Below, in pieces: positions 50,100 to 61,500 of a DNA stretch of 64,000 nt. The position numbers and the translations under genes were made by a program. A model generated the notes under the pieces. It did not search any database. It was not told where the DNA came from and saw nothing but the letters and a program-made list of their open reading frames with translations. The stretch is from Chaenocephalus aceratus. Lineage: Eukaryota; Chordata; Actinopteri; Perciformes; Channichthyidae. Each line of letters begins with the position of its first letter. Within the stretch, counting starts at the first letter, position 1. The stretch lies in contig CM043808.1 of assembly GCA_023974075.1 (NCBI GenBank), positions 17,661,072 to 17,725,071 of the forward strand, read 5' to 3'.

Positions 50100-51441
50100 T
50101 TTTCGGGGTACACGAGCCATCTGTGCGTAGGATTCACGTGGGAAGGTTGCTTACGTAGTAGAAATCCAAAAAATAGGTACAGACATGTTCCGACATTTTC
50201 CGATTCACCAAACATTGCGTACCGGCGAGGAAAGTGCGTACCGCACTTCCTACGCCGGTTTCCCTTTATAAATCACAATCGACTGGAAATGCGGTGCAGC
50301 TTTTGCGGGCTTCACGTAACGCCCATATTTGCCTATAAATAGTCAAAGAAACGGCCATTCATTCATTTTGACTGACTGCATGAAGAAGATAGCAGGAAAT
50401 GACGACAGAACAGCTAAAAAAGACATCTCACACCGTGTCAGATTTTGGGGAGGTCGAGATCAATCATATTGTTTGGTGGATGCAGTTTGAACCAGAGTAG
50501 CAGCATGGAGGTCGGATCGTCACCAAAATAAATAAATAAATAAGTGGTCCGAAAAAGGTTCATGAGAAAATAAATACACATAGCCTTCCTCAGGCAGTGT
50601 GTTTGTACCGGGGACAGGAGACACCCCCTTATGAGAGACTGTAAGAAGTGATCGGGGAATCCCTCCGGAGTGGAGTCATGACGACTGGATCTGAATTAGG
50701 TTTTTGTATTTGGTGGTTTGTGTCCCAGCTGTCGATCAGCTGTGCGCAGCGTCTCCACTGCAGCAACTCTATACCCACCAGTTAAAGGAAATACAACAAT
50801 GTGTTGTGTTATATTAGCTGTACAATTGACCACATATGGTGTTCTTAGCTTCCATACCTCCTGTGTTTTACGAGCGACTTATCAAGTATTGGAAAACGGC
50901 ATAAAACACGATTAAACATGATAGTATATAAAACCATGCTCGTATCTACAACCTATAGAAATGCAAAACGGCGTCAGTTTAGACGTAATTCTGTGCTTCT
51001 GCTTACCGCATCATTTATGAGAAAACATTTCATAACATTAACACAACACATTCGAGGTGGTTTTAAATAACATATCCTTATTTATTTCTTCAAGTTATGT
51101 TTTTGTGTGCACTGAGGAGTCTCAAACAGGCGTTTGTTTAATCATTTTAAGATTGGCTTTATTCAATGTTTGAAAATGAATTCTTCATATATGATAAATG
51201 AGAGGTAACATTTTGTTTATGGTATTATTTCCACATATTTCTCTCCATTCTTCCTTCTGCCAACGGTGTCACAGTTTCTCGTCTCTCCCGTTTTTGTGCT
51301 TAGTGCGTACGCATGGGTCAGAGTTTGCGTGGAGGACCGCACATTTTTCCGTCAAGTTAGTATTTTATAAATCGCTAACATGGCGTAGAAACTGGCGTAC
51401 GCCAGTTTTTGAGCGTATATCCCTTTATAAATGAGGCCCCA
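50100..51441. mobile_element. Degraded DNA transposon (Harbinger-like?), right end present
   Basis: The right end CCCTTTATAAATGAGGCCCC at 51422-51441, with palindromic CTGGCGTACGCCAG just inside, resembles GGGCCTCATTTATAAA-type termini common in fish. A related string (ACGCCGGTTTCCCTTTATAAATC) occurs near 50250. The region has locally raised CpG. The left end and target duplication were not found, so extent and superfamily are tentative. Confidence 0.45.
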
Positions 51442-51599
51442 GATCACAAAAGAAACTAATATAGTTCAAGTTATAGTACTTTTAGGGCCTTTAAGTGTTG
51501 GTGGATGGGTCTTTTTTTTGTTACACATCAGTATTTAAATTGCGACCATGCACAAGGGATTGCAAAGGGAAATCAATGCATGCATGTAAACCAGCACTA

Positions 51600-51672
51600 A
51601 TCAAATCAAGTTTTATTTATAAAACACATTTAAAAGCGATTTTTGGTCGAGCCAAAGTGTACATGTAATAAA
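51600..51672. repeat. Interspersed repeat tail
   Basis: AATCAAATCAAGTTTTATTT and the following AACACATTTAAAAGCGATTT resemble the TTTATTTATATAGCACATTT class of fish retroelement ends, also seen at 53232. Confidence 0.45.
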
Positions 51673-52949
51673 AACACATTACTACAATCACAATAAAAGA
51701 TAATAAATTACAACAGATATATAAAAAACACAGGGATTAGTCAGGTGTCATACTCCGCTCTGACTAGAAGGCAGGGAGAAGGGACTAATGTTTTACAAAT
51801 ACAAGCAAAGATGCTGAATTCAGTAATAGTTCAAGTATAGTGGGTTTATTAAAAAACTGTACCCAAGCAGCAAAAGTAAATGCATGAAATAGGTAGAATG
51901 ACACATATTGTTCATTTGCAATATTGTCACTTCAACACTTTTGATCCTGTTTGTGTAGTATTTCTTTTTTCTAGAGTCCAACCTTACAGTGCTAGATTCA
52001 TGTTACCCTCCTTTGTAGAAGTGATACAAAGGAAATAAACCAGCATTTAGTCCAGATGTATATTGTGTCTTGCTGATATCAGCCCTAATGTTTAATGTTA
52101 ACCCTCCTAATGTAAATCAGATCTGTATTACATTATTGCTAATGCTATCCAATCATAGTCAGGGTTGTTTTTTATTGTGAAGCAGTCACGCCATATATTT
52201 ATCACTGAGGTTAGTGCTCGAAATGCCTCCGCAAATGCGACATTTGTGATAAAAGTAGCGGCTCAAGGACTGTTGCTGTTTAGTTAAACATCAGATGGTG
52301 TCCCTGCAGCACGGAGAGGAATCACCCTGACTTCCAGGTGCCATGATGACGTTCAACAAACTGAGCGTCAATGGGCAGAGGGACGCAGGGGAGGCTGTTT
52401 ATTGTACTTTTGAGAAAGGACCCCTTCATTAAAGTCAATGTGTTTTTTATGCATGTGTATATAGTCAGCACAATCTGGGATACACTCGCTCACCCTTGCA
52501 CTGTAACCTTGCCCACTGGAGTACACACACACTCTGAGTCAGCAGAAATGGGAGCTTGGTGACACCGTTAATGAACCCATGTGTTTTTCTTCAATTAAAC
52601 TGGACGGGTACCGAGCCAAGGGACTCCTCTGGTTACCTGACAGCCGAATCCTTCTCTTCCTAAATGTTCTCTTTATTTATCACTCCCTTTAACTCTCTGC
52701 ATTCTTGCTCCATCATGCCTCAAGTCTCTCCCCTCTTAAGTTTCATTGTCTCTCTTTTTTCCCCCTCTGTCTTATTCCATCTTGTACTCACAGTAGGGTA
52801 TGAGTTCTAGCAAGCACAGCTAATACGTCCGGCACATAGCTGCCAACTTATGTCATTGCATACTTATCAGCTCTTTCCACTTCCTAGGTGTCTATCAATC
52901 TGTCAGTAAGTTGGAAGTAGAAACTAGTCCGCTGCAGTGGCCTGTCAGT

Positions 52950-52962
52950 CCAGCAGAGGGCA
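52950..52962 (+). promoter_or_regulatory. CTCF-type motif
   Basis: CCAGCAGAGGGCA matches the CTCF core consensus except at the last position beyond this stretch (T). It sits about 2.5 kb upstream of the vegfa start and faces the same way as the motif at 3352. Confidence 0.3.
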
Positions 52963-53231
52963 TCACTATTATATATCATCTCAAAGAGCATCAGTGAGAT
53001 GTCCTAGAAAGAAATTGAACATCAAATGGATTCAACTATTTGTTTTAGACAATGCCCTTGTACATTCAAACACAAATCAAGTGCTGTTTATTTTGTGGTT
53101 CTTTTTTAGTTAAACTTTATCCTAAATCCGACTAAGAAGGTTAGTCTTTAAACCCATTTCAATTCATGTTATTGTTTCAGTTTATGCCTCAAAAAAGTGG
53201 ATTTAAATGGCTTTTAACCAACAACAAGCAG

Positions 53232-53298
53232 AGGCAAGGCAAGGCAAGTTTATTTATATAGCATCTTTCAACACAAGGCAATTCAAGGTGCTAACAGA
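53232..53298. repeat. Interspersed repeat tail
   Basis: GGCAAGGCAAGGCAAGTTTA followed by ATATAGCATCTTTCAACACA and AGGCAATTCAAGGTGCT, a frequent fish repeat module with a short GGCAA tandem at its end. Confidence 0.55.
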
Positions 53299-53924
53299 GG
53301 GAAGAAAACACAATAACATTTCCCCTTAATATTTAAGTCATTAAATATCCAAGTGTGTAGCCTATACCTTTTTAGATAATTGTACTTTATAATTATTTAT
53401 TAGTGTTACTACTTCTCAGAGTTTAAATACAAAATGCATGATTGAATTATAAAAAAGACAAATAGACTGAACTTTATTATCTTCATGTCAACCAGCTCCA
53501 TAAAGTAAGCTACTGTGTGTTAATGCATCAATACTAATATTATCTAATAACGTATAACAGGAATATAACATTGACATGGGCCATTCTGCATAGTGACTTA
53601 TTTAGTTGTTGATACATGTTTATACATTTAGTGCTGATATTACTTTTACTAAAGTGAGGACTTATTTTCATTCATTCACCCAATGTTGGACACAGGCTGT
53701 GTATAGGTTATTAATAGCATCATCTCCATCATTGTCGTTCTTCTTAACAGCGTTACAATAATGATAAAGAGTCCCATGCTTTATCGATCAGCATATCTCT
53801 CTCTCCTCTCTAGGCTACTTGCCGCATGTTTAAGCTGTTGCTTAAAGAAGAAGAAAAAGGAAGAGCTCCGGTCAGGTGTCTTCTCCCGATCTCCCTCAGT
53901 AAAGTGAAAGGAAAGACGTCATGA

Positions 53925-54045
53925 CGCGCACATTCGCTTTTTCCGCGAGTGTGTGCGTGACGGTAGCTCGCGTACTGCAACGTTGCGCAGCGCACGCACA
54001 CACAGGGACGTATAACCTACGTGTCCCGGCACACACGCTCTCCCA
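53925..54045. promoter_or_regulatory. CpG-rich block with hypoxia-response-type motif
   Basis: A short CpG-dense stretch in otherwise CpG-poor DNA, about 1.5 kb before the vegfa start codon. It contains TACGTG at 54018-54023, the same core as the functional HIF site upstream of mammalian VEGFA, with a CACAG about 18 bases before it. It could be the proximal promoter or an upstream enhancer. This rests on motif and position only. Confidence 0.35.
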
Positions 54046-54899
54046 TTGCTGGCAAGTTGGCTTTCATATTTAGAGCACAACCACGAGCAGCCACAAGACT
54101 GGAAAATATGTGACATAAACCACCAGGGCAACTGGAAACTAAAAGCTGTCTCACCTTTTCTTAGCCAGAGAATATATAGATTACATTTTACCCTTTTTGG
54201 TATCATTTTATATCGCAAGGGAAATAGATTTGTTTTGCAAAAATGCACAAGGGGATGTCCAAGGTCATACTGGCTATAGTTTATGTGGGCATAACATGTG
54301 TTCAACCGTAATGTTAACATAATAATTGTTTTATTGTTGCTCTTTTTTGTGGTATTTGTTGTTATATTGTTACTGTGCCACTCTCAGTGCCTATGAATTG
54401 TCCCTGGGAACAAATAAAGTGTTTTGATTTCAAATGAATGAGGTCGTAAATATGAAATAAGAATACTAACTTGCAACAGCAAGGTGGTATGTATACAACT
54501 ATAAAGTGTAACAATAAAAGTATATGTGTTCCATGTGATACGATTGTGCATGTCTGATGACATTTCAAAGCTGTGCAAAATATTTAGCCTGTAGCCTACA
54601 CGACATGACGAGATGAAATATATATTCGGGGGGACATTTCATCACAATCACAATATCATGATGCCTTCCAATGAAATCAAGTAAAAATAGACTGGAGCTT
54701 CTGAGCTCATCTTTTAATAGATTTCTGGAGATCACATGAGTGAGTAGATGTTTGATAGGGGAAACTTTTGAATAAGACTTCAGAAGAGCGCGCAGCAGTG
54801 CTGTGTATCGGCCCATAGAGGACACACCTCTACTGCTCTCATGATCCACCAATCCACGTTCCCGGACCGAGGGTGCTAACCACACACACACACACATCC

Positions 54900-55510
54900 A
54901 CAGTATGGAAAGAGCGAGACAGAGGTGGACACGGTCTGTCTTAACGCAGAGAGCCGACCTGCTTAGTGCGCAGTGACAGAGGAATACAAAAACCCATAGC
55001 AAATAGACAAAGTTTTGTGTGACCAGTCCCCCTCCGCGCGGTTTTCTTTTTCCCTTGAACGCCATCCAGCTGGTCCATGGGTTCAAGTTGCACATAGGAC
55101 TTGCGCTTACAAGTTTCCAATGTACAGATACTTGGAGACGACTGGAGAATCGAGCATGGGATTATTTTTGTAATGTGGATTGCTATTCCTTTGCAAGAAG
55201 ATAAAGGTCTGCTGCGGAACAATGTGAGACGTTTTGCGTCTAGGATTCTCGTGTTTCTGGATATCTTGAAAATCATTGGCAACAGTTGAGATTGAAGAAG
55301 TTATGCGCAAAGGATTGTATGCTCCGACCCCGGGACCAACATGGATTTGCCATTACAACCCCCTGCCCCTTATTTAGAGAAGTTCTAGCCGGTCCACTTG
55401 TTTTGTTGTTGTTGTTGTTGTTATTGCAAACTTCATGCTTGAGGACAAATCGCCACATTGGCCTCTTGGATTTTAAACGTCGCCTGCCTTTGGATTGGAT
55501 TTCAAACACG
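54900..55510 (+). promoter_or_regulatory. vegfa: Probable vegfa 5' untranslated leader
   Basis: Sequence immediately upstream of the coding start with several short upstream ATGs (for example 55154, 55172, 55221) and no splice acceptor before the start codon. Long structured leaders of several hundred bases are typical of VEGFA. The transcription start cannot be read from sequence; a CCAAT box near 54849 makes a start near 54.9 kb plausible. The frame of the coding ATG is open back to a TAG at 55241 and includes an in-frame ATG at 55319. Confidence 0.45.
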
Positions 55511-55564
55511 ATGAACTTTATTGACAGTTTGACTCTATTATTTTTGACGCTGTCAGCTGTCAAG
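55511..55564 (+). CDS. vegfa: vegfa coding exon 1 (signal peptide)
   Basis: Encodes MNFIDSLTLLFLTLSAVK, a short hydrophobic signal sequence that begins MNF like other VEGF-A proteins. The ATG has A at -3, a favourable start context. The exon ends at AAG followed by GTGAGT, phase 0, matching the position of the first intron in vertebrate VEGFA. The n-region lacks a basic residue, which is slightly atypical for a signal peptide. Confidence 0.92.
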
Positions 55565-58500
55565 GTGAGTGTGTCTCAGAGAGCAAACTGGACCAAAAAG
55601 AAAGAAAGAAAGAAACACACCAACCGACCTCTATTTGCGTCATGTAGCCATTGGTCATTAATGTGTAGCTCGTCCTTGCCTTTCCTCTGGCTAGGTCATC
55701 GCTCGTGTTTAAACAAATCGAACTGTTTAGTGGCTTTGGGGATATTTAAACAGCCATTACGCAAAGCCAACACTGTATACACCTTACCCACACACTGGTG
55801 GGTGGTGAGTTTCTTTTCAAATGCGGCATATGTGATGATTTTGTAATAATGTTGTGAAGTTTGACGCGGTGTGATTGCAGGCCTGCTGTAAAACCACCTT
55901 GGAGATATTATTACGCTTTAAAGGCGCAGTGGCTCCATTCTGAATTAGGACATGTGCAGGTTCACTCCTGGCACTGAGGCTACTCTCACGGTTCCCCCCT
56001 CTCTAATAAGATCACATCCTACTTTCCATACTGCCATTAAGGCTATCACTTAGTTCTAGGACAATTCACAGATGAATCCGGTTGACGCAAGTGCGCACTG
56101 TAAATCGTTTTCCATATAATCATTAATCAAGTTCAGTGTGTTCACTGAGGCATTGAGCAAAGGTTTCCCGGTGAAAAAAAAAGAACAGCTCTGCAACAGG
56201 AGGCTGCCTTTTTTCAGCAATATGATTGGACTTTGGGGGATTCTTTTGCCACCTAAGAAACCAAGGATGTTTTAGATTGTAATGTAGTACTTTCTCAAGC
56301 ATCTCACTTCCAAGTTAATGAACTATTCCCCCTCCAGAGTCCAGCAAAGTGTTTCTTTATCTAACTGGCTGATTTGATGACAGCTAAACCCCCACCCCCC
56401 ACTCAACGCTGAATGGTATCAGGATGCTGTCTCAACTGCTCATTCCCAGTCGGCCTATCGGGTTAGGGGCCGGTGTTCGCAGCTTGACACCCTTCAATTG
56501 ATAATAACGTATAGTGTGTTGTATGGCTTGGGTCTCTCAGCCCACAATGTTAAATCCTCTCAGGCCGCCAGAAGGGGGTGCAGACTGCGGCACCCACTAA
56601 GCCGAGACGCTTTTTAAACGTTTCATTAAGGAATGCCTGAATTGGTGCTACAGGACTGGGTCTCATGCAATACTGACGTGGTGTTGCGATAGTTGCCCGC
56701 GCCTGTATGCGAGAGGGAAAGAGAGGGAGAGTACAAGGAGCGCGGTTGTGCGCGTGCGTAAAAGCGAGAGAAAAGTTGTGCGTAAGGACGCGCGCAGTTG
56801 GAAAGTTGCCAAAACCTTTTGTGGTCCGACTGGTGTGGTGACATGTACCCCCTGTGAGGGGAAGTAGCAGGATACAATTCTTACCGGTTTTAATGACGAG
56901 TTATTAATCCGAGTGGCCAAGAGGCGTCCGAGGCACACATTAAAAGGTCTGATAACTTAAACAAAAGACAACAGAAAGTAATTTAACAGTTTATGAAGTT
57001 GTTTCACGCAGCAGATGTAGTAGAATTTTGAGGAAGCTTGTTTGGCACGTTGTACCTCTGGTAAAATAGTTGGCCATACAATGCCTTAGACGCCACACAC
57101 AGAGAGATTATATGACAAGTATCATACAAGCAGAATAATAATAATATAGGAATATATTGCCAGATGTGATAGGGGATCAGAGTAAAAAAACAGTATAAAC
57201 AATCACCTTGTATTGCTCCTGTATTGTGTACTTCCTCATTGTCTGGCAAGAGTCAACAGAATTATATTCATTTTTTTGGCTGACTTTGGATAAGTAAAGA
57301 GCATGGGTGGCATTTTTCTGAGCTCTTGCACAATATACTGTAACTAACAACGTGCCTTCCCCCCTTCTTTGCAGAGCGCCCACATACCGAAGGAACCAGA
57401 AAGAGGTCCACATGCCGGTAGGTGTCCCACAGGGCACCGTGGGAATACAGGCTGCTCTGGGCTCCCTGGCTGGAACACAGCCAAATAAAAAAAGGGCTGG
57501 TTTGAGGTTCACCTTGAAATTAAAAAGGCACATTTCGCCTCCTGGTGGACAACTGCTTAGTTTCACTTTAAAGATGTATCCACTCATACTCCCCCCCTTA
57601 AGTTATTGAGAGCAGTTTCACTCTGACATTTCAACTCTTGGATGTTTTTCATACAGCATTCTTCCACGTTTGAGGTTAAGCTGGGGAAATGTTATGGTGA
57701 CAGACTCTTTTTAGAAAGGAATTTCTCCCTCTTGGCCCACAATTTCATTTTTGCACAATTCCAGCATTGCCCAACATCATTTGGAGAATCTGAAGCTAAA
57801 CTTCATGATTCATTGTTTTAGGCTCTGGGTGATATTTTGGAGGTGTTGTCTGACTGTGTGCTAATATCTTTCTCAAGAGCATATCTCCTGCAAAGACTGA
57901 AAGTAGACTGAAGGGCAAAAACTATTTGCTTTTAAAACGGGCTCTTTTAAGTCACGGATGCAGTGTCCTTATGCAGGGTCCTAACAGATAAATAGATGTA
58001 GTCGAAATTGCATAAATGTGTGTTTTGAAAGGGTTCAATGGAACAAGAGAAAGTTAAACGTGTGTGTTTAATCTCCGTCCAAGTGACTTCCTTTAGCGTG
58101 CCAGCTGTTTTAATTCATGCTCCTTTTAGTAGTGTTATTGTTACAGCTCTGTAGTATTCAAGAGTCAGTGGTTTATACTGAAGCTCCCTGCCATTTTATA
58201 ACCCTCGTACTCTGTCTCCCCAGTGATCCCTTTAATGGAGGTGTACAACAAGAGTTTGTGTAAGCCTCGAGAGCTGCTGGTGGAGATTATGCAGGAGTAT
58301 CCGGAGGAGGTGGAGCACATCTTCATCCCGTCGTGTGTGGTGTTGACGCGCTGCGCCGGCTGCTGCAACGACGAGATGATGCAGTGTATGCCAACGTCCA
58401 GCTATAACGTCACAATGGAGGTCAGCATAATTTTTTATTACGACAACATTACTTTGAGTGTTTTGTGCATTAGGGTTCACAGTGGTGGGAGTGACGGAGG

Positions 58501-61500
58501 GTCATTTTGATACCTAAAATGTCAGCCCATAACCCTAAGAGCCCTTGCATTTTGCTCAAAGGCTGATCAAGTGTAACATTATTATTTTTTAAATAGTGAA
58601 TATCTTTTTTGAACTTGCGTCTCTTGTTTACAGTGTCTCTAAACTCGAAGTTTCCAAACTAAAGATTGCACATTTTAACCAGAATGTTCTGGAAAACCAG
58701 CAAAGAGAATGCAGGGACATTGAGATGAACAGTTTGTAGAGCTAATCTGAGTCAGGTGCAAGTTAACAACTGCAGAACAAGACATGATGATGTTATTAAA
58801 TGGCCGTTAGTCAAACCGTGAAAACAATGTGGAAATGTTTTAGGAACATGATTCTTCCTTGTACTGTGAGGAACTTAACAGTCCCCCCATGTCTTCAGAT
58901 CAGCTTGAGCATTTATGATATTAAACCTTTAACTTAATACATGTAGATCATTTTTCTCTTAGGTTTATATGTGAACACCTGACACTTTATGTGACATTTT
59001 GCTAACAATAACAAGTAGTTTAGGATAACTGTCGAATTGTTGTATATTTCATTCATATCTGACTTCTCTTTCTTCTTTTTTCTTTTACAGATAAAAAGAA
59101 TAAAACCACAAAGGCAACAAAATGATATTTTCATGAGTTTCACAGAACACAGCGCATGTGAGTGTAGGTAAGAAACCCTGAACACACACAGAAACTCACA
59201 CAATGTGAAGGAAAGACTTACAGCTGCACATTTGTGTGGCAGGGCAGAGGTCAACCAAACACGTCATGTGAAGTTATTGTCTTCTGTTTGCCTCTGACAC
59301 ATCTAGCAGATGCCTGTCAGGTGGATTCATATCTTATCTCTGCTTCTTTTACTTCACCGGTCTTAAAAACACTTGAGCAAGGCAGTCGTCATAACAAACT
59401 TACACAAGTCCAAGTCAAGTCTAAGACCAAGCCGGTTGAGTCAAGACCAACTCCAAAGGCAGTCGAGACCAAGTCAAGACTGAGTCCAGAAAGAAATGGA
59501 GTCCTTATAGGCAATAGTGTCTTTCCAAAGCTAGTTCTCTGACCTCCTGCATACAGAGCTTGGACTAAAGCTAATTCAGTAAATCATGACAAATACAAGA
59601 CTTCTTCTAACCCAGGTTTAAATAGCAAAGTTAAAGGTAGATTACTGGCACATAATACTCCATAATATTTTGTTCCGCTTTAAACCTGACACCAAAACAA
59701 AGTCCAAAAAGGAACAAGTCCAAGACAAGTGCAATAATTCCAAAGAAGCGGTCTCAAGATCCAGAATGGACTCAATGACTACAGAGCAAGTCGGACCGCA
59801 TCATAGCACCACATCTTTCTGTTTGAGTTTATCTTCATTCCATCACATTGCTCAACTCAAGGAGATACATGTCTGGGAGTACAGTTCTCTGGCATGTAGA
59901 GGTATGCTTGGAAAAAACGTAGCTATGACAGCTGTCATTGATTTTTGAGATAAGTACTCCTTGTGTCTTTTCTGTAGCCTCCAGTCAAACAAAGGTGACT
60001 GGTAAGACCTAAGGTAGAATGATGTATGCCTTTTATGGATGAACTTCTTATTCATTCTTTTGTTTAAATGGGCAGTTTATATAATCTTGGAGATAAGTAC
60101 TAACTAAAAGTGGAACGGTCTATGTATTGGTAACATCTTCATGGGGTTTAAGTTCGACTGGCATAACATAATTAGATGCTTACTTAAAGTGAAACAAAGA
60201 AATGTTGATATATGTCATCCTCATAATCTTCGTGTCACCATCCAGGTCAATGGTCAACACATATGTCACATTCCTTGCTCTTGTCTTGGGCCTCTGTCGA
60301 TGGCCATAGGTGAGATTCATCACGTCCTGATACTTTGTCAAAATCAGATCATTATGGTGACATATTTTTGTTGCGAGCCATTAATGAGTGAACTTTGACA
60401 CAGCAACACGGAGCGGGGGACCTGAATAATCCTCCCACGTTTAAGATAAATCTTGAAAACCAAACAATAAGGGAGGGCTACTGGCCGAGGACCAAGCTCT
60501 CTCTCTTTCTCTTTTTATAAAACATGTCTGTGTTTTTCCGTAAGGCAGGAGCAGTCTGTTTTCAGAGCTATAAAGTAATGTCACTCCTACTGCTGTCTGT
60601 GATGATACAATAACTCACTGTTACTCCATTCAGATGTAGCTATAAACTTTAAGGGCGCAATCATAAGATTTTACAAGCTGTCATAAATCTATTTGGTGTT
60701 TGATGTACTGTAATGTAATGATTTGAGCTAGTTAAACAGGCATTAATTGCTATTTACAGATCACCAATTAATTGCCAAGATTACATTTAGAAAAACAAAT
60801 GTTACATGACTTATAAACAGTTGTGTAAAGTACAATAACACAAGTTTCATTTTGTATATATTTGCCTTTTTTTGTATTGCTCCTTTAACTTACATACACA
60901 AATGCTTATTTTCTCTGCATACACCTTTACAGATTCAGTGAGGGCGGTTGACAGCTGCATACATAATATGTATCAGCCAACAGCTTTAAGTCATTCCTAG
61001 ATGTCGTACATATCCACCTTTATGCTTCATTTACTTTCAGAGCATTTGCACGGTTCATTTCAAGTAGAAACCTTTTTGGACGAAACACTGTTTCCCAACA
61101 CTTCTTCTTGGTAACTGTGGTCTCCAGAGTGCAACTGCACACGTATTGCTCCACACTCTGTTATCGCTTGTGTCGTCATATGGACGAGAAGTGAAACAAA
61201 CCTGCCAGCTATTGAAGTCCTGCTTGTATGTGTGAGTTCATCAGTGAACACACCCCTTTGTTTGCCAGTCTTTGAGTTTGCACACTGCATTATTCCTCAA
61301 CATGTTGCCTTCATGTACTGAGTGACCAAAAGTAAAAGCCAGCTTTATCACCGTTTCTGGCAAAGGATGATGATATAACACGATTTGATCAAATGGATGC
61401 ATGTGCTGATAATGAAACTCTGGTCTCTGATGATCTTGATAAGTATTTGTTTACTGTCGAACAACGGCCTGCTGTGATCTAATGTTGTGTTGTTTTGTTC

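Larger units (their letters stand above)
51442..53924. other. Non-coding region upstream of vegfa
   Basis: Two repeat tails (51600, 53232) and a CTCF-type motif (52950). No coding exon seen. Distal promoter elements may be here but are not readable by eye. Confidence 0.45.

Noticed and set aside
1..54000. tRNA, rRNA, CRISPR or bacterial-type operons
   Set aside because: No cloverleaf boxes, rRNA-like blocks, regular spacer arrays or close-packed long frames were seen; the DNA is eukaryotic intergenic.
54565..55310. Minus-strand frames opposite the vegfa leader (up to 176 codons)
   Set aside because: No protein motif or antisense splice pattern; probably chance openness in the leader region.
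58232..58480. Minus-strand frame opposite vegfa exon 3
   Set aside because: Shadow of the conserved coding exon.
59234..59948. Lys/Ser-rich open frames in vegfa intron 4
   Set aside because: Produced by the degenerate CAAGTC repeat; no splice sites give a coherent exon.
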